A stretch of 52,574 nucleotides of DNA from Lachnospiraceae bacterium UBA7050 (GCA_002493905.1 DLAJ01000005.1:5438-58011); one strand, 5' to 3'. Shown: positions 16,037-24,773, counted from the first letter of the stretch. The notes: generated by a model from the letters alone, not told the origin. A program made the numbers and translations.

Positions 16037-17749
16037 ATGGAGACAGAAATGAAGGACGACAGCAAGGTAAGCTTTTTTCACTCACTCAAATTTAAGATCA
16101 TGATTCTGGCAGAGGTTTTTGTGATCATTGCAGTTGTTGGATGCATCCTGATCGCATTACCGGCAAGCACCAGGCTGATCAAGCAGCAGGCGCGCAGTTC
16201 CATGCTGTCATTGACGGAGGCATCGGCGAGAACGCTGGAATATGAGATTGCAAACGCGGGAGGGGAGATGCCTGCCGAGATGCTTGCGGGGGTTCTCGCG
16301 GACGCAAAACTGGAGGGGGTGGACAGCTCTTATTCCTATTTTGTGGCGCGCGACAGCACGATGCTTTATCATCCGACAGCGGAAAAGATCGGCCAGCCGG
16401 TTGAGAACGCGGCTGTGAAGCAGATTCTTGCAGAACTGGACAGAGGTGTTGTGCCGCAGCCGGATGTGATTACATACAATTTTAAGGGTGTTTTGAAATA
16501 TGCGGCGTTTGTCGTATTGGATAATCAGTGCATTTTAGTTATGACGGCGGATGAGAACGATATCCTCAGCGGCGTGTCAGAGGTCAGGAACCTGCTGATC
16601 GGGGGCGGAACCGGTTTAGTGCTGACCGGTATGGTATTAAGTCTGTTTGGAGTCGGCTATATGCTGAGAGCATTGGGTCTGATCACAGATATTATTAAGG
16701 ATACCAGTAAATTTAATTTTACGAAGAATCCGGCGAGCGCTAAAATCGTAAAGAAGAAGGATGAGATCGGACTGATGGGACGCGCGATCCGGGATATGCG
16801 CACAAATCTTCGTACAATGGTCGGCGATATTGAAGACGTGAGCGTTCAGATTACGGGTAATGTGAATGAAGTGAAGGCAATTTCCGCCGAGATCAACAGC
16901 AAATGTACAGACAATTCTGCTACGACGCAGCAGCTTGCAGCTGGCATGGAGGAGACTGCGGCGACGACGGAGACGATCAACGGCAATATCGGTCATATGA
17001 GAAAAGAGGCGGAGCAGATCAAGGATCTTGCTGCAGAAGGAGAACGTCTTGCCAGTGAAGTGAAGATGCGTGCGGAAGGTCTGAAAACAACGACGACCGA
17101 GGCGACAGACAGAACCACAAAGATGTACCAGAATATCAGTGAGAAGACGGATCAGGCAATCGAAGGCTCCAAGGCAGTTGAGAAGATTAACGAACTGACA
17201 AATGCGATCATGGCAATTTCCTCACAGACAAGCCTGCTTGCGCTGAACGCTTCAATAGAAGCGGCGAGGGCAGGGGAGGCAGGCAAGGGTTTTGCCGTTG
17301 TTGCGACGGAGATCGGTTCTCTGGCAAGTCAGACATCCGAGACGGTCGGCAGCATCAATTCCATTGTTGCAGACGTGAATCATGCGGTTTCCACGCTGGC
17401 GGAATCGCTGCGGGATACTGTGGAATTCCTTGATAAAGTCGTTTTGAAAGACTATGAGCAGTTTGCGGAGGTCGGAGAGCATTATTATAACGATTCGGAA
17501 AGATATTCGTCAGGAATGAGTACGATCGAGGAGTCCGTGATCAAACTGACGGACACGATTGCAGAGATCGCGGGTTCGCTTGACGGCATTAATTCAACGA
17601 TCAACGAGTCTACAATCGGCGTGACGGATATAGCAGATAAGACAACAAATGTTGTGGAACAGACGGTTCAGAATAACGAGCTTGTGGAAAACTGTATTGA
17701 GACAGTTGACAAGCTGAATCAGATTACGGCAATGTTTCGGATTGACTGA
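16037..17749 (+). CDS. methyl-accepting chemotaxis protein
   Basis: The 570-residue transmembrane chemoreceptor has TM1 at about 15-37, an extracellular single-Cache-like sensor at about 38-180 (SYFVARDSTMLYHPTAEKIG), and TM2 at about 184-209. A HAMP region and a long cytoplasmic coiled coil follow. The hairpin tip that binds CheA/CheW is TSLLALNASIEAARAGE near residues 397-413. No C-terminal CheR-tethering pentapeptide is seen. ATG 16037 follows AAGGAGA. The downstream GGDEF genes lie close behind, suggesting a joint motility/second-messenger unit. The ligand is unknown; Cache domains of this type often bind small organic acids or amino acids. Confidence 0.93.
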   Translation: METEMKDDSKVSFFHSLKFKIMILAEVFVIIAVVGCILIALPASTRLIKQQARSSMLSLTEASARTLEYEIANAGGEMPAEMLAGVLADAKLEGVDSSYSYFVARDSTMLYHPTAEKIGQPVENAAVKQILAELDRGVVPQPDVITYNFKGVLKYAAFVVLDNQCILVMTADENDILSGVSEVRNLLIGGGTGLVLTGMVLSLFGVGYMLRALGLITDIIKDTSKFNFTKNPASAKIVKKKDEIGLMGRAIRDMRTNLRTMVGDIEDVSVQITGNVNEVKAISAEINSKCTDNSATTQQLAAGMEETAATTETINGNIGHMRKEAEQIKDLAAEGERLASEVKMRAEGLKTTTTEATDRTTKMYQNISEKTDQAIEGSKAVEKINELTNAIMAISSQTSLLALNASIEAARAGEAGKGFAVVATEIGSLASQTSETVGSINSIVADVNHAVSTLAESLRDTVEFLDKVVLKDYEQFAEVGEHYYNDSERYSSGMSTIEESVIKLTDTIAEIAGSLDGINSTINESTIGVTDIADKTTNVVEQTVQNNELVENCIETVDKLNQITAMFRID

Positions 17750-17801
17750 TCTGAAAGAGGGGAATTTCAGAAGATTACCGGAATGGAGATAAGGGGTTGC
17801 G

Positions 17802-18905
17802 ATGGGCACAACGATTAAGAATTTTCTACGGTCACTTCGCCGAAAGATGAATGGTGATGAAGTCATCGAGACAAAGACGAAGATGCGTGTTTTGGTTGTC
17901 ATTGCAATGGCGGTACACTTGTTTTATATGCAGCTGTTTGTAATGTGTTCGGTGTTCCCGCTTGTGATGTATAATCTGGTTGTACTTTCACTTTATGTGC
18001 TGCTGCTTCTTGCAGTAAAGTCGGAACAAAGCATACTGGTGTATTCACTGACTTTTGTAGAGCTGGTGTTCAATGCGATAGTAAGCACGCTCCTGATTGG
18101 CTGGGACAGCGGTTTTTTCCTCTGTATCATCTGTGTTGTCCCAATCAGTTTTTACCTTGCGTTTTCTACGATGAAGTCGAAGCAGAGAATTCTGCTTCCG
18201 TTGATTCTCACATTGGTAACGTATGCTATTTATGTGCTTCTTTACCGGCATACGCTGCAGCATGTGCCTCCGATTCTGATTGAGGAGAATCGTATACCGG
18301 TTTTGTTTATGGCCAATACATTTGTGGTCTTTTTCCTGATCGGGGTTGTTTCATTTAACTTTATTATTGAAATGCTGGACTCCACAAATGCGCTGCTTAC
18401 GAAAAACGAGAATTTAGGACATGCGGCGAATGTGGACCCGCTGACGGGACTCCTGAACCGCAGGGGAATGGAAACGCATCTTGAGGAAACGATGAATATG
18501 GCGAAAATGAAAGGCGCCTTGTTCAGCGTTATCATGGGTGATATTGATAATTTTAAGCGCATTAACGATACGTACAGTCATGAATGCGGCGACCGTGCGC
18601 TGATTCATGTGGCCGATATTATGAAGAGCGCGATCCGGGCGGGAGATGTGGTCTGCCGCTGGGGCGGGGAAGAGTTTCTCATCCTGATTCAGGGAAATGG
18701 GGACGTTGCGCGTATGATCGGAGAACGAATCCGCCAGACGATAGAGAACCACTCTTTTATGTATAAGGAGGATGAAATATGTTTTACGATGACGTTTGGC
18801 GTATCCGCATATGAGCCGGGTTTTGCCATGACGACCATTATCAAACAGGCCGACGATAAGCTTTACGAAGGAAAGACCAGCGGCAAGAATAAAGTGGTTC
18901 TGTAA
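17802..18905 (+). CDS. membrane diguanylate cyclase (GGDEF)
   Basis: The 367-residue product has about six hydrophobic segments between residues 28 and 200, with very short loops, like an integral-membrane sensor. A GGDEF domain follows. The active site reads RWGGEEF at 286-292. The inhibitory I-site R-A-G-D at 279-282 is present, so the enzyme should make cyclic-di-GMP and be product-inhibited. Other family motifs are VDPLTGLLNRRG, MGDIDNFKRINDTYSH and GDRAL. ATG 17802 has AAGGGG just upstream. It is 52 bases behind the chemoreceptor and 46 bases ahead of the degenerate GGDEF protein. Confidence 0.92.
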   Translation: MGTTIKNFLRSLRRKMNGDEVIETKTKMRVLVVIAMAVHLFYMQLFVMCSVFPLVMYNLVVLSLYVLLLLAVKSEQSILVYSLTFVELVFNAIVSTLLIGWDSGFFLCIICVVPISFYLAFSTMKSKQRILLPLILTLVTYAIYVLLYRHTLQHVPPILIEENRIPVLFMANTFVVFFLIGVVSFNFIIEMLDSTNALLTKNENLGHAANVDPLTGLLNRRGMETHLEETMNMAKMKGALFSVIMGDIDNFKRINDTYSHECGDRALIHVADIMKSAIRAGDVVCRWGGEEFLILIQGNGDVARMIGERIRQTIENHSFMYKEDEICFTMTFGVSAYEPGFAMTTIIKQADDKLYEGKTSGKNKVVL

Positions 18906-18951
18906 TCGTGTAACAGTTCAGCCATCAGACATATTCAGTGCAGGAGGCGTT

Positions 18952-19896
18952 GTGCGTAGTATGGAATATCACAATCTTTCATTTGACAAAAGAATCGGCG
19001 AAAATATAAAAAATTACAGCCTGCAGAAGCTTTATGATCTGGAGAAAATGAAAACATATTTGACGCGTCTTAGTGCATTCTGCGGCGCAGAGTTTCTTCT
19101 GACTGACAGGCACGGCGGGATAGAGGCGCAATCAGACGGTTATCAGGGCGGAGTCCCTGATGTTGTGCAGCAGCCGGGGAATAAGATCAGGGTGGCGGAT
19201 CGTACTGTGGCGCATTTGTATGTACAGGTTCCGGGAGCGGACAGCCGTGCAAAAGAGCAGGCAGAGCAGCTCTTGGCTGATACGGCAGAGCTGTTTTCGG
19301 CTTTCGGTCAGGAATGTTATCTGCATAAGGAACTGGATGAATACAGCAATGAACTGGAACGCCGTCTCGAAAAAGAAAAGTACCGTGTGACACATGGTGA
19401 TGAGGAGGATGTTCTGACCGGAACGCTCAATAAATCTTATTTTGAAAACCGCAGGCAGATCATCGACCGTTCAGAGATCGTACCAGTGGCGGAGATCTGT
19501 ATTAATATCAATGATTGGAAATATGCGTATGATCATTTTGGAAACGAGGAGAGCGACCGCCTGATCCGTGTGATTGCGGAGATGGTGAAACGCAATGCGA
19601 AAGAAGAATATGTGATCGGACGGACGGATGGCGATGTGTTTACGGTTCTGATCCCGATGGCGGAGCCGGGAGAGGCGAAGGACTATTGCGAGCGGATTTC
19701 GAAAGAGTGTATGGAATTTGAGGATGGAAAGCTTTCTCCGTCGGTCGCATACGGGATCGTGACGAAGGATAATGTGGAGCAGAAGCTTGACGAGCTTTAT
19801 TCCGACGCTGAATATGAAATGTTTGACTTGAAATATCAGATAAAAAATGCTCCCGGTTATCAGGAGCGTTTAACACGTGCTTCCGGCGGCCGCTGA
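18952..19896 (+). CDS. degenerate GGDEF-domain protein
   Basis: The soluble 314-residue protein has an N-terminal region of about 100 residues that may be a small sensor (LSAFCGAEFLLTDRHGG), a short coiled coil (ELDEYSNELERRLEKEK), and a C-terminal domain with GGDEF-fold landmarks (DVLTGTLNKSYFENR, ININDWKYAYDHFG). The catalytic motif is DGDVF at 226-230 instead of GGDEF, and the I-site is missing. It is therefore unlikely to make cyclic-di-GMP and may bind nucleotide or partner its neighbour. GTG 18952 lies four bases behind AGGAGG; ATG 18961 is the alternative with a 13-base gap. Confidence 0.82.
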   Translation: MRSMEYHNLSFDKRIGENIKNYSLQKLYDLEKMKTYLTRLSAFCGAEFLLTDRHGGIEAQSDGYQGGVPDVVQQPGNKIRVADRTVAHLYVQVPGADSRAKEQAEQLLADTAELFSAFGQECYLHKELDEYSNELERRLEKEKYRVTHGDEEDVLTGTLNKSYFENRRQIIDRSEIVPVAEICININDWKYAYDHFGNEESDRLIRVIAEMVKRNAKEEYVIGRTDGDVFTVLIPMAEPGEAKDYCERISKECMEFEDGKLSPSVAYGIVTKDNVEQKLDELYSDAEYEMFDLKYQIKNAPGYQERLTRASGGR

Positions 19897-20018
19897 AAAA
19901 GCTGTCAGGAAGACGGCAAGTGATAAAGCGTTACGATATACAGATTGTACAAAAGAAGTTAGGGCAGACGATATCTGTACGATGAAGATGAGAGCCGTTT
20001 TTTGGGGATCATCCGGTG
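19897..20018. other. non-coding stretch after the GGDEF pair
   Basis: No credible gene is seen here. A 75-codon open frame spanning 19877-20104 lacks a ribosome site and overlaps the previous gene. The useful elements start at 20019: a terminator, then the groES promoter and CIRCE. Confidence 0.6.
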
Positions 20019-20046
20019 CAGCGCGTAGGCGCCTGACTTTTTTTGT
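20019..20046 (+). terminator. probable terminator of the GGDEF unit
   Basis: A short GC-rich stem (CAGCGC against GGCGCCTG with one bulge) is followed by a run of seven T at 20038-20044. The stem is modest, so the call is moderate. Confidence 0.45.
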
Positions 20047-20211
20047 GCGATTTTTGAAGGTTCTGCAAAAGTCCGGAGATTTGACAAACGGGCCCTATTT
20101 CTAAAGAAAGTATGAAATATGGTAATTATAGCAAAAATGAGAAATAAAGAGCAAAAGAAAGATTAAAGGAGAAAACAAGAGTATATCGTGTGCTATTTCC
20201 TATTTTACCGC

Positions 20212-20240
20212 TTGCAAACAAAACGTAAAGAACATAATAT
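20212..20240 (+). promoter_or_regulatory. groES-groEL promoter
   Basis: TTGCAA (20212-20217), exactly 17 bases, TAATAT (20235-20240). Transcription would start about 7-8 bases on, right in front of the CIRCE element, as in other HrcA-controlled chaperonin operons. Confidence 0.8.
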
Positions 20241-20251
20241 AAGCATTAGTT

Positions 20252-20278
20252 TTAGCACTCAGATGTAAGGAGTGCTAA
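20252..20278 (+). promoter_or_regulatory. CIRCE operator (HrcA binding site)
   Basis: TTAGCACTC (20252-20260), nine bases, GAGTGCTAA (20270-20278). Both arms match the CIRCE consensus perfectly with the canonical 9-base spacer. HrcA, not encoded in this window, should repress groESL here until heat stress. Confidence 0.97.
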
Positions 20279-20312
20279 CAAATAAAATCAATCGACATAA
20301 GGAGGCTTTATT

Positions 20313-20600
20313 ATGAAGTTAGTACCGTTAGGCGACAGAGTCGTTCTGAAACAGCTGGTTGCAGAAGAGACAACAAAGTCCGGTATCGTTCTGCCGGGCC
20401 AGAATAAGGAAAAGCCGCAGCAGGCAGAGGTTCTCGCAGTTGGACCGGGAGGAATGGTTGAAGGCAAAGAAGTGAAGATGGAAGTAAAGGTCGGCGATCA
20501 GGTAATTTTTTCCAAATATTCCGGTACCGAGGTCAAGATTGAAGACGACGAGTACATCATTGTAAAGCAGAGCGATATTCTTGCAGTGATTCAGGCATAA
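20313..20600 (+). CDS. groES: co-chaperonin GroES
   Basis: The 95-residue 10-kDa lid of the GroEL chamber. It begins MKLVPLGDRVVLK and contains the mobile loop (EETTKSGIVLPGQ), GPGG, VKVGDQVIFSKYSGTEVK and the ending DDEYIIVKQSDILAVIQ, all standard. ATG 20313 is behind a perfect AAGGAGG. It is the first gene of the CIRCE-controlled operon. Confidence 0.98.
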   Translation: MKLVPLGDRVVLKQLVAEETTKSGIVLPGQNKEKPQQAEVLAVGPGGMVEGKEVKMEVKVGDQVIFSKYSGTEVKIEDDEYIIVKQSDILAVIQA

Positions 20601-20639
20601 GCGGCATATCATCATTATATCTAAAAGGAGAGAACGATC

Positions 20640-22265
20640 ATGGCAAAAGAGATTAAATTCGGCGCAGAGGCGCGTAAAGCATTAGAGAACGGTGTGAATC
20701 AGCTTGCAGACACTGTCAGGGTGACGTTGGGTCCGAAAGGAAGAAACGTTGTATTGGATAAGTCCTACGGCGCTCCGCTTATCACAAATGATGGCGTGAC
20801 GATTGCAAAGGAAATCGAGTTAGAAGATGCGTTTGAGAATATGGGCGCACAGCTTGTCAAAGAGGTAGCGACAAAGACGAATGACGTTGCAGGCGATGGT
20901 ACGACGACGGCGACGGTGCTGGCACAGGCAATGGTGAATGCCGGAATGAAGAATCTGGCAGCCGGTGCAAATCCGATCATCTTAAGAAAGGGTATGAAGA
21001 AAGCGACCGACTGTGCAGTCGAGGCGATTGCAAAGATGAGCTCCAAGGTTAACGGCAAGGAGCATATCGCGCGTGTGGCGGCTATCTCTGCAGGTGATGA
21101 GAATGTCGGCAATATGGTTGCGGATGCGATGGAGAAGGTATCTAACGACGGCGTGATCACGATCGAGGAGAGCAAGACGATGAAGACCGAGCTTGACCTC
21201 GTAGAAGGCATGCAGTTTGACCGCGGCTATATTTCCGCTTACATGGCGACCGATATGGATAAGATGGAAGCTGTGCTTGACAATCCGTATATTCTGATTA
21301 CGGATAAGAAGATTTCCAATATTCAGGAAATTCTTCCGCTCTTAGAGCAGATCGTACAGTCCGGCGCAAAACTTCTGATTATTGCGGAGGATGTGGAAGG
21401 CGAGGCATTGACGACTCTGATCGTCAACAAGCTGCGCGGCACGTTCAATGTAGCGGCGGTGAAAGCACCCGGCTATGGTGACAGAAGAAAAGCGATGCTT
21501 GAGGATATCGCGATCTTAACCGGCGGAACTGTGATCAGTTCTGATCTGGGCTTAGAGTTAAAGGATACTACAATGGACCAGCTTGGCCGTGCGAAGTCCG
21601 TGAAGGTACAGAAAGAGAATACGATCATCGTGGACGGTGAGGGCGATAAGGCGGCAATTCAGTCCCGTATTGCGCAGATCAAGAATCAGATCGATGAGAC
21701 GACCTCTGATTTCGACAGAGAGAAGCTTCAGGAGAGACTTGCGAAGATGGCAGGCGGCGTAGCGGTCATCCGTGTCGGCGCGGCAACCGAAACCGAGATG
21801 AAGGAAGCAAAGCTCCGCATGGAAGATGCACTTGCAGCGACGAGAGCGGCTGTTGAGGAAGGAATCATCTGCGGCGGCGGTTCCGCATATATCCATGCAG
21901 CAAAGGATGTTGCGAAGCTGGCGAAGGAGCTTACGGGCGACGAGAAGACCGGTGCGGAGATCATCTTAAAGGCTCTTGAGGCGCCGATGTACCACATTGC
22001 GGCGAACGCAGGTCTTGAAGGCAGCGTCATTATCAATAAGGTCAGCGAGTCCGAGGTCGGAGTCGGCTTTGACGTATTAAAAGAGGAATATGTGGACATG
22101 GTTGCAGACGGTATTCTCGATCCGGCAAAGGTAACGAGAAGCGCACTGCAGAATGCATGCTCCGTTGCAAGCACACTCTTAACAACCGAGTCCGTTGTGG
22201 CAAATATCAAGGAAGAGACCCCGGCAATGCCCGCGGGTGCAGGCGGCATGGGCGGCATGATGTAA
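20640..22265 (+). CDS. groEL: chaperonin GroEL
   Basis: The 541-residue 60-kDa chaperonin forms the double-ring folding chamber and hydrolyses ATP. It begins MAKEIKFGAEARKALENGV and carries LGPKGRNVVLDKSYG, the nucleotide-binding VAGDGTTTATVLAQ (with the catalytic Asp), and the family signature AATETEMKEAKLR (A-[AS]-x-[DEQ]-E-x(4)-G-G-type region). The C-terminal tail is Gly/Met-rich, ending GGMGGMM. The start lies behind AAAAGGAGA and 39 bases after groES. The tract downstream ends in a strong terminator. Confidence 0.99.
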   Translation: MAKEIKFGAEARKALENGVNQLADTVRVTLGPKGRNVVLDKSYGAPLITNDGVTIAKEIELEDAFENMGAQLVKEVATKTNDVAGDGTTTATVLAQAMVNAGMKNLAAGANPIILRKGMKKATDCAVEAIAKMSSKVNGKEHIARVAAISAGDENVGNMVADAMEKVSNDGVITIEESKTMKTELDLVEGMQFDRGYISAYMATDMDKMEAVLDNPYILITDKKISNIQEILPLLEQIVQSGAKLLIIAEDVEGEALTTLIVNKLRGTFNVAAVKAPGYGDRRKAMLEDIAILTGGTVISSDLGLELKDTTMDQLGRAKSVKVQKENTIIVDGEGDKAAIQSRIAQIKNQIDETTSDFDREKLQERLAKMAGGVAVIRVGAATETEMKEAKLRMEDALAATRAAVEEGIICGGGSAYIHAAKDVAKLAKELTGDEKTGAEIILKALEAPMYHIAANAGLEGSVIINKVSESEVGVGFDVLKEEYVDMVADGILDPAKVTRSALQNACSVASTLLTTESVVANIKEETPAMPAGAGGMGGMM

Positions 22266-22320
22266 AGAAGCCTGCCATTTGAAGCAGTGGGTCATTAAAA
22301 ATAGTCCGTCATCAAAAACA

Positions 22321-22354
22321 GGTAATCATTAAAAACAGGTAATCATTAAAAACA
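22321..22354 (+). repeat. 17-base tandem repeat between groEL and its terminator
   Basis: Two exact copies (22321-22337, 22338-22354; unit begins GGTAATCATTAAAAACA) with weaker copies just upstream from about 22290. The last copy supplies the A-rich left side of the terminator stem. Confidence 0.7.
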
Positions 22355-22394
22355 GCCGGTCCTATGCAGAAACATGCATGGGGCTGGCTGTTTT
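22349..22394 (+). terminator. groESL terminator, long stem
   Basis: AAAACAGCC (22349-22357) pairs with GGCTGTTTT (22386-22394). The stem continues inward with wobble pairs and an ATGCA/TGCAT helix, giving about 20 pairs around a 6-base loop. The A-run and T-run at the ends make it usable in both directions. Confidence 0.85.
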
Positions 22395-22441
22395 GTCCAA
22401 TATAGACAAAATCGAAAAACTCTTTTTGTTGATTATAGAAA

Positions 22442-22470
22442 TTGATGTGAGTATGAAATTGTGCTATTAT
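22442..22470 (+). promoter_or_regulatory. promoter of the starch-lipoprotein gene
   Basis: TTGATG (22442-22447), 17 bases, TATTAT (22465-22470). The first operator starts one base after the -10, so a bound repressor would block the start site. Confidence 0.75.
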
Positions 22471-22471
22471 G

Positions 22472-22489
22472 TGCTTAACCGGTTAAGCA
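22472..22489 (+). promoter_or_regulatory. LacI-type operator 1
   Basis: TGCTTAACC/GGTTAAGCA is a perfect 18-base palindrome with central CG, typical of LacI-family sites. It overlaps the expected start of transcription. The LacI-family gene at 23881-24669 is the obvious candidate ligand. Confidence 0.88.
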
Positions 22490-22515
22490 AGCATGATACA
22501 TTATTTTTTTGCCTA

Positions 22516-22537
22516 TTTGCTTAACTGGTTAAGCAAA
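22516..22537 (+). promoter_or_regulatory. LacI-type operator 2
   Basis: TTTGCTTAAC-TG-GTTAAGCAAA is a 22-base palindrome with the same core as operator 1. The centres are 46 bases apart, about 4.4 helical turns, which would allow cooperative binding but is not exactly in phase. Confidence 0.88.
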
Positions 22538-22605
22538 CAAAAAACGGGAGGAACGTGAATGTGGCCCGGCAAAGGCGGGCTGCAGCACGCAGGAGGGAAA
22601 AGACG

Positions 22606-23799
22606 ATGAAAAAACGAAACATGAAATGGAAGGCGGCTGCGCTTTTAGCCTGTCTCTTTGTCCTGGCAGGATGTGGAAAGGACGCGGGAAAAACGGACGA
22701 TGTGCAAAACGATGGAAATTCGCAAAATGAGCAGGATACGCAGCAGGGAGCTCAAGACGGAAATCAGGACACGGATCAGGAGAATGAAACGAGTACATTT
22801 ACCGTGACATTCTATGATAATGACGGTACGACCGTGTTATCAACGCAGGATGTGGCAAGCGGGGAACTGGCAGAGGAATATACACCGGAGAAGGACGGAG
22901 AGCTTTTTATGGGATGGTTTGGAACACCTTCCCATACACATGAATTTGATTTCTCTACGCCGATCACGGCGGACACCGATGTGTTTGCAGGATTTATGGA
23001 AAATGTCGAGGATACCAGAACGTTTGCGATCGTAGGCAGCGGCACAAGCCCGCTGATGGCAGAATCGAGCTGGGGAAAAGTTATCAATGAAGAGCACTAT
23101 ATGACGAAGAGCGAGGGCGAGAACGTCTACACGATCACGGTTGATTTATGCGAAGGTGACGAGTTCCAGTTTGCAATCGATACCGCATGGTGCAACCAGA
23201 GGGGCGGCGGTTATCTGACGACGACGGAACTGGACGGTACGGCGTATTTTACGGTATCGGGAGGACTTTCAGACAGTACCTTAAAATCCAATATTAAATG
23301 TGCAGTATCGGGTAATTATACGTTCACACTGTATACCTATCCGGGTGCGGACGTGTATGATACCAGCGCAAGTACCTATTCGGAGGAGACAAAAGAGAAT
23401 TATAACTCCAATCCGTATGACCGCATCGAGTGGACGTATAACGGTGAAATGACGGGTGAGGTACAGGAGTCCGTGACAACGTATTATATCAAGGGTGCTG
23501 TGATCACGAACTGGGAAGACCGCTATGACGAGATGTATGAGTTCAAGGAAGAGAATGGAATCCATACGCTGACGATCGACTTAGAAGAGGGGGATGAGTT
23601 CCTGCTCACAACGCTTGTGACAGTCGGCGATACGTCCGGTGTCGGAAATGAATACGTGCGATACACGAATATTACGGACGAGGCTTCTCTTGCACTTGTG
23701 GACGGCACGGCAAACGCAAACATCATTGTGAAGCAGTCGGGAACGTATACCCTGACATATGATCCTGCTTCCACAGAATTGACCGTTGTGCTTAACTAA
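22606..23799 (+). CDS. surface lipoprotein with InlB-type repeat, probable starch binding
   Basis: The 397-residue product starts MKKRNMKWK and has lipobox LAGC at about residue 20-24, so it is an exported lipoprotein. An Asn/Gln/Asp-rich linker (about 27-62) is followed by an InlB B-repeat-like unit (VTFYDNDGTTVLSTQDVASG to FAGF, about 66-130). Two similar beta domains then begin TFAIVGSG and TYYIKGAVITNW, each with a YTITVDL/HTLTIDL-EGDEF strand pair. Such paired domains resemble starch-binding SusE/SusF or CBM-like modules. Starch binding is inferred from this and from the maltodextrin context. ATG 22606 follows AGGAGGG. The gene is transcribed from the two-operator promoter. Confidence 0.85.
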   Translation: MKKRNMKWKAAALLACLFVLAGCGKDAGKTDDVQNDGNSQNEQDTQQGAQDGNQDTDQENETSTFTVTFYDNDGTTVLSTQDVASGELAEEYTPEKDGELFMGWFGTPSHTHEFDFSTPITADTDVFAGFMENVEDTRTFAIVGSGTSPLMAESSWGKVINEEHYMTKSEGENVYTITVDLCEGDEFQFAIDTAWCNQRGGGYLTTTELDGTAYFTVSGGLSDSTLKSNIKCAVSGNYTFTLYTYPGADVYDTSASTYSEETKENYNSNPYDRIEWTYNGEMTGEVQESVTTYYIKGAVITNWEDRYDEMYEFKEENGIHTLTIDLEEGDEFLLTTLVTVGDTSGVGNEYVRYTNITDEASLALVDGTANANIIVKQSGTYTLTYDPASTELTVVLN

Positions 23800-23821
23800 A
23801 GAATCCGCAAGGCGGATTCTT
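23799..23821 (+). terminator. hairpin after the lipoprotein gene
   Basis: GAATCCGC (23801-23808), loop AAG, GCGGATTC (23812-23819), flanked by AA and TT. There is no long T-run; it probably supports the stronger hairpin just downstream. Confidence 0.6.
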
Positions 23822-23834
23822 CAGGGACCGTGAA

Positions 23835-23882
23835 AAAAAGAATACAAAAGAAATGCCTACGGCATTTCTTTGCATTCTTTTT
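23835..23882. terminator. bidirectional terminator between convergent genes
   Basis: AAAGAAATGCC (23847-23857), loop TAC, GGCATTTCTTT (23861-23871), extended outward by AAAGAAT/ATTCTTT. A-run and T-run flanks let it stop transcription from both the lipoprotein gene and the convergent LacI gene, whose stop codon abuts it. Confidence 0.85.
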
Positions 23883-24669
23883 AGACAAACACAACATGAT
23901 CGCGGTCGGGAACACGGTTTAAGGCGAGTTCCATACAGGAATAAAGCTGTTCCATTTTCAAATGAAGATCACAGGGCAGGTGTAAAGCGGCGCTCCCGAC
24001 CAGGGGGCGCAGACCTGCCTGATGATAACAGAGGTTCCCGTCCGGCAGTGTGATACCGTCTGCGGCAAAGCAGACATGCGCAAACGTATCAAGAATCAGT
24101 GTACGGATTCCATGGTTATTCGGTTCAAGGCAGACGTAAGTATAATTGTCCGTGCCGAAATGCGCATCGGCATGATCTTTTAATGCCCGGTAATCCGTGC
24201 AGATCTGGAAAAAGATCTGAAACGGCGTATCAGTCAGAAGATCTAAGCCGATCAGGGGAATGAAGTTTTTGTCACCGATCTCGCTGAAAAAATCGGCGGT
24301 ATCGTCAAAGCAGACAATGGCGTCGGCGTAGTCAATTTTGACGAGTTCTTCATGGCTGATGATCACAAGATGATATTCGTGCTCTTTTAACACATCACTG
24401 AGCGCCTCGATCATGGAGAGCTGTTCGCACCGCTTGTAAAGATACTCCTCGCGGGGCAGATACAGCGCAACGTGAAAGGTCTTGTTCGTCGCAAGTGATT
24501 TTGCAGAAGGGTTCGGGCTGTAACCGAGAAGGTTCACGATCTGGAGGACTTTTTTCTTTGTTTCCTCACTGATGCGCTGGTCTTCACGGTTGTTGATCAC
24601 ATAGGATACGGTAGCCGCCGATACGCCTGCCATTTTTGCAATGTCTCGAATCGTATATTTTGTATGCAT
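23881..24669 (-). CDS. LacI-family transcriptional regulator
   Basis: The 262-residue product has the N-terminal helix-turn-helix YTIRDIAKMAGVSAATVSYV and the hinge GYSPNPSAKSLATNKT. A periplasmic-binding-protein-like effector domain follows. It is shorter than the usual 330-340 residues and poorly conserved after residue 60. The best start is ATG 24669 because the helix-turn-helix normally begins within a few residues; the ribosome site is weak. The position inside the maltodextrin locus and the two palindromic operators at 22472-22537 suggest it represses the lipoprotein promoter and perhaps the divergent amylase-transporter operon. No matching operator is seen in the divergent promoter region, so the second part is uncertain. 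Confidence 0.9.
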   Translation of the reverse strand: MHTKYTIRDIAKMAGVSAATVSYVINNREDQRISEETKKKVLQIVNLLGYSPNPSAKSLATNKTFHVALYLPREEYLYKRCEQLSMIEALSDVLKEHEYHLVIISHEELVKIDYADAIVCFDDTADFFSEIGDKNFIPLIGLDLLTDTPFQIFFQICTDYRALKDHADAHFGTDNYTYVCLEPNNHGIRTLILDTFAHVCFAADGITLPDGNLCYHQAGLRPLVGSAALHLPCDLHLKMEQLYSCMELALNRVPDRDHVVFV

Positions 24670-24773
24670 AACTTCATTATGTACTGAGAAAGAATTTTTG
24701 TCAATTGTGGCAGGGTGAAGAGAATGAAGATTTTCTAAGCAGTTAAAGTACACCTGCAAAGAAAATCTAAATC

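Noticed and set aside
19877..20104. 75-codon open frame between the GGDEF genes and groES
   Set aside because: It overlaps the previous gene, lacks a ribosome site and covers a probable terminator.
22555..22605. Extended N-terminus of the starch lipoprotein
   Set aside because: It would put Arg-rich residues ahead of a clear signal peptide; ATG 22606 has the better ribosome site.
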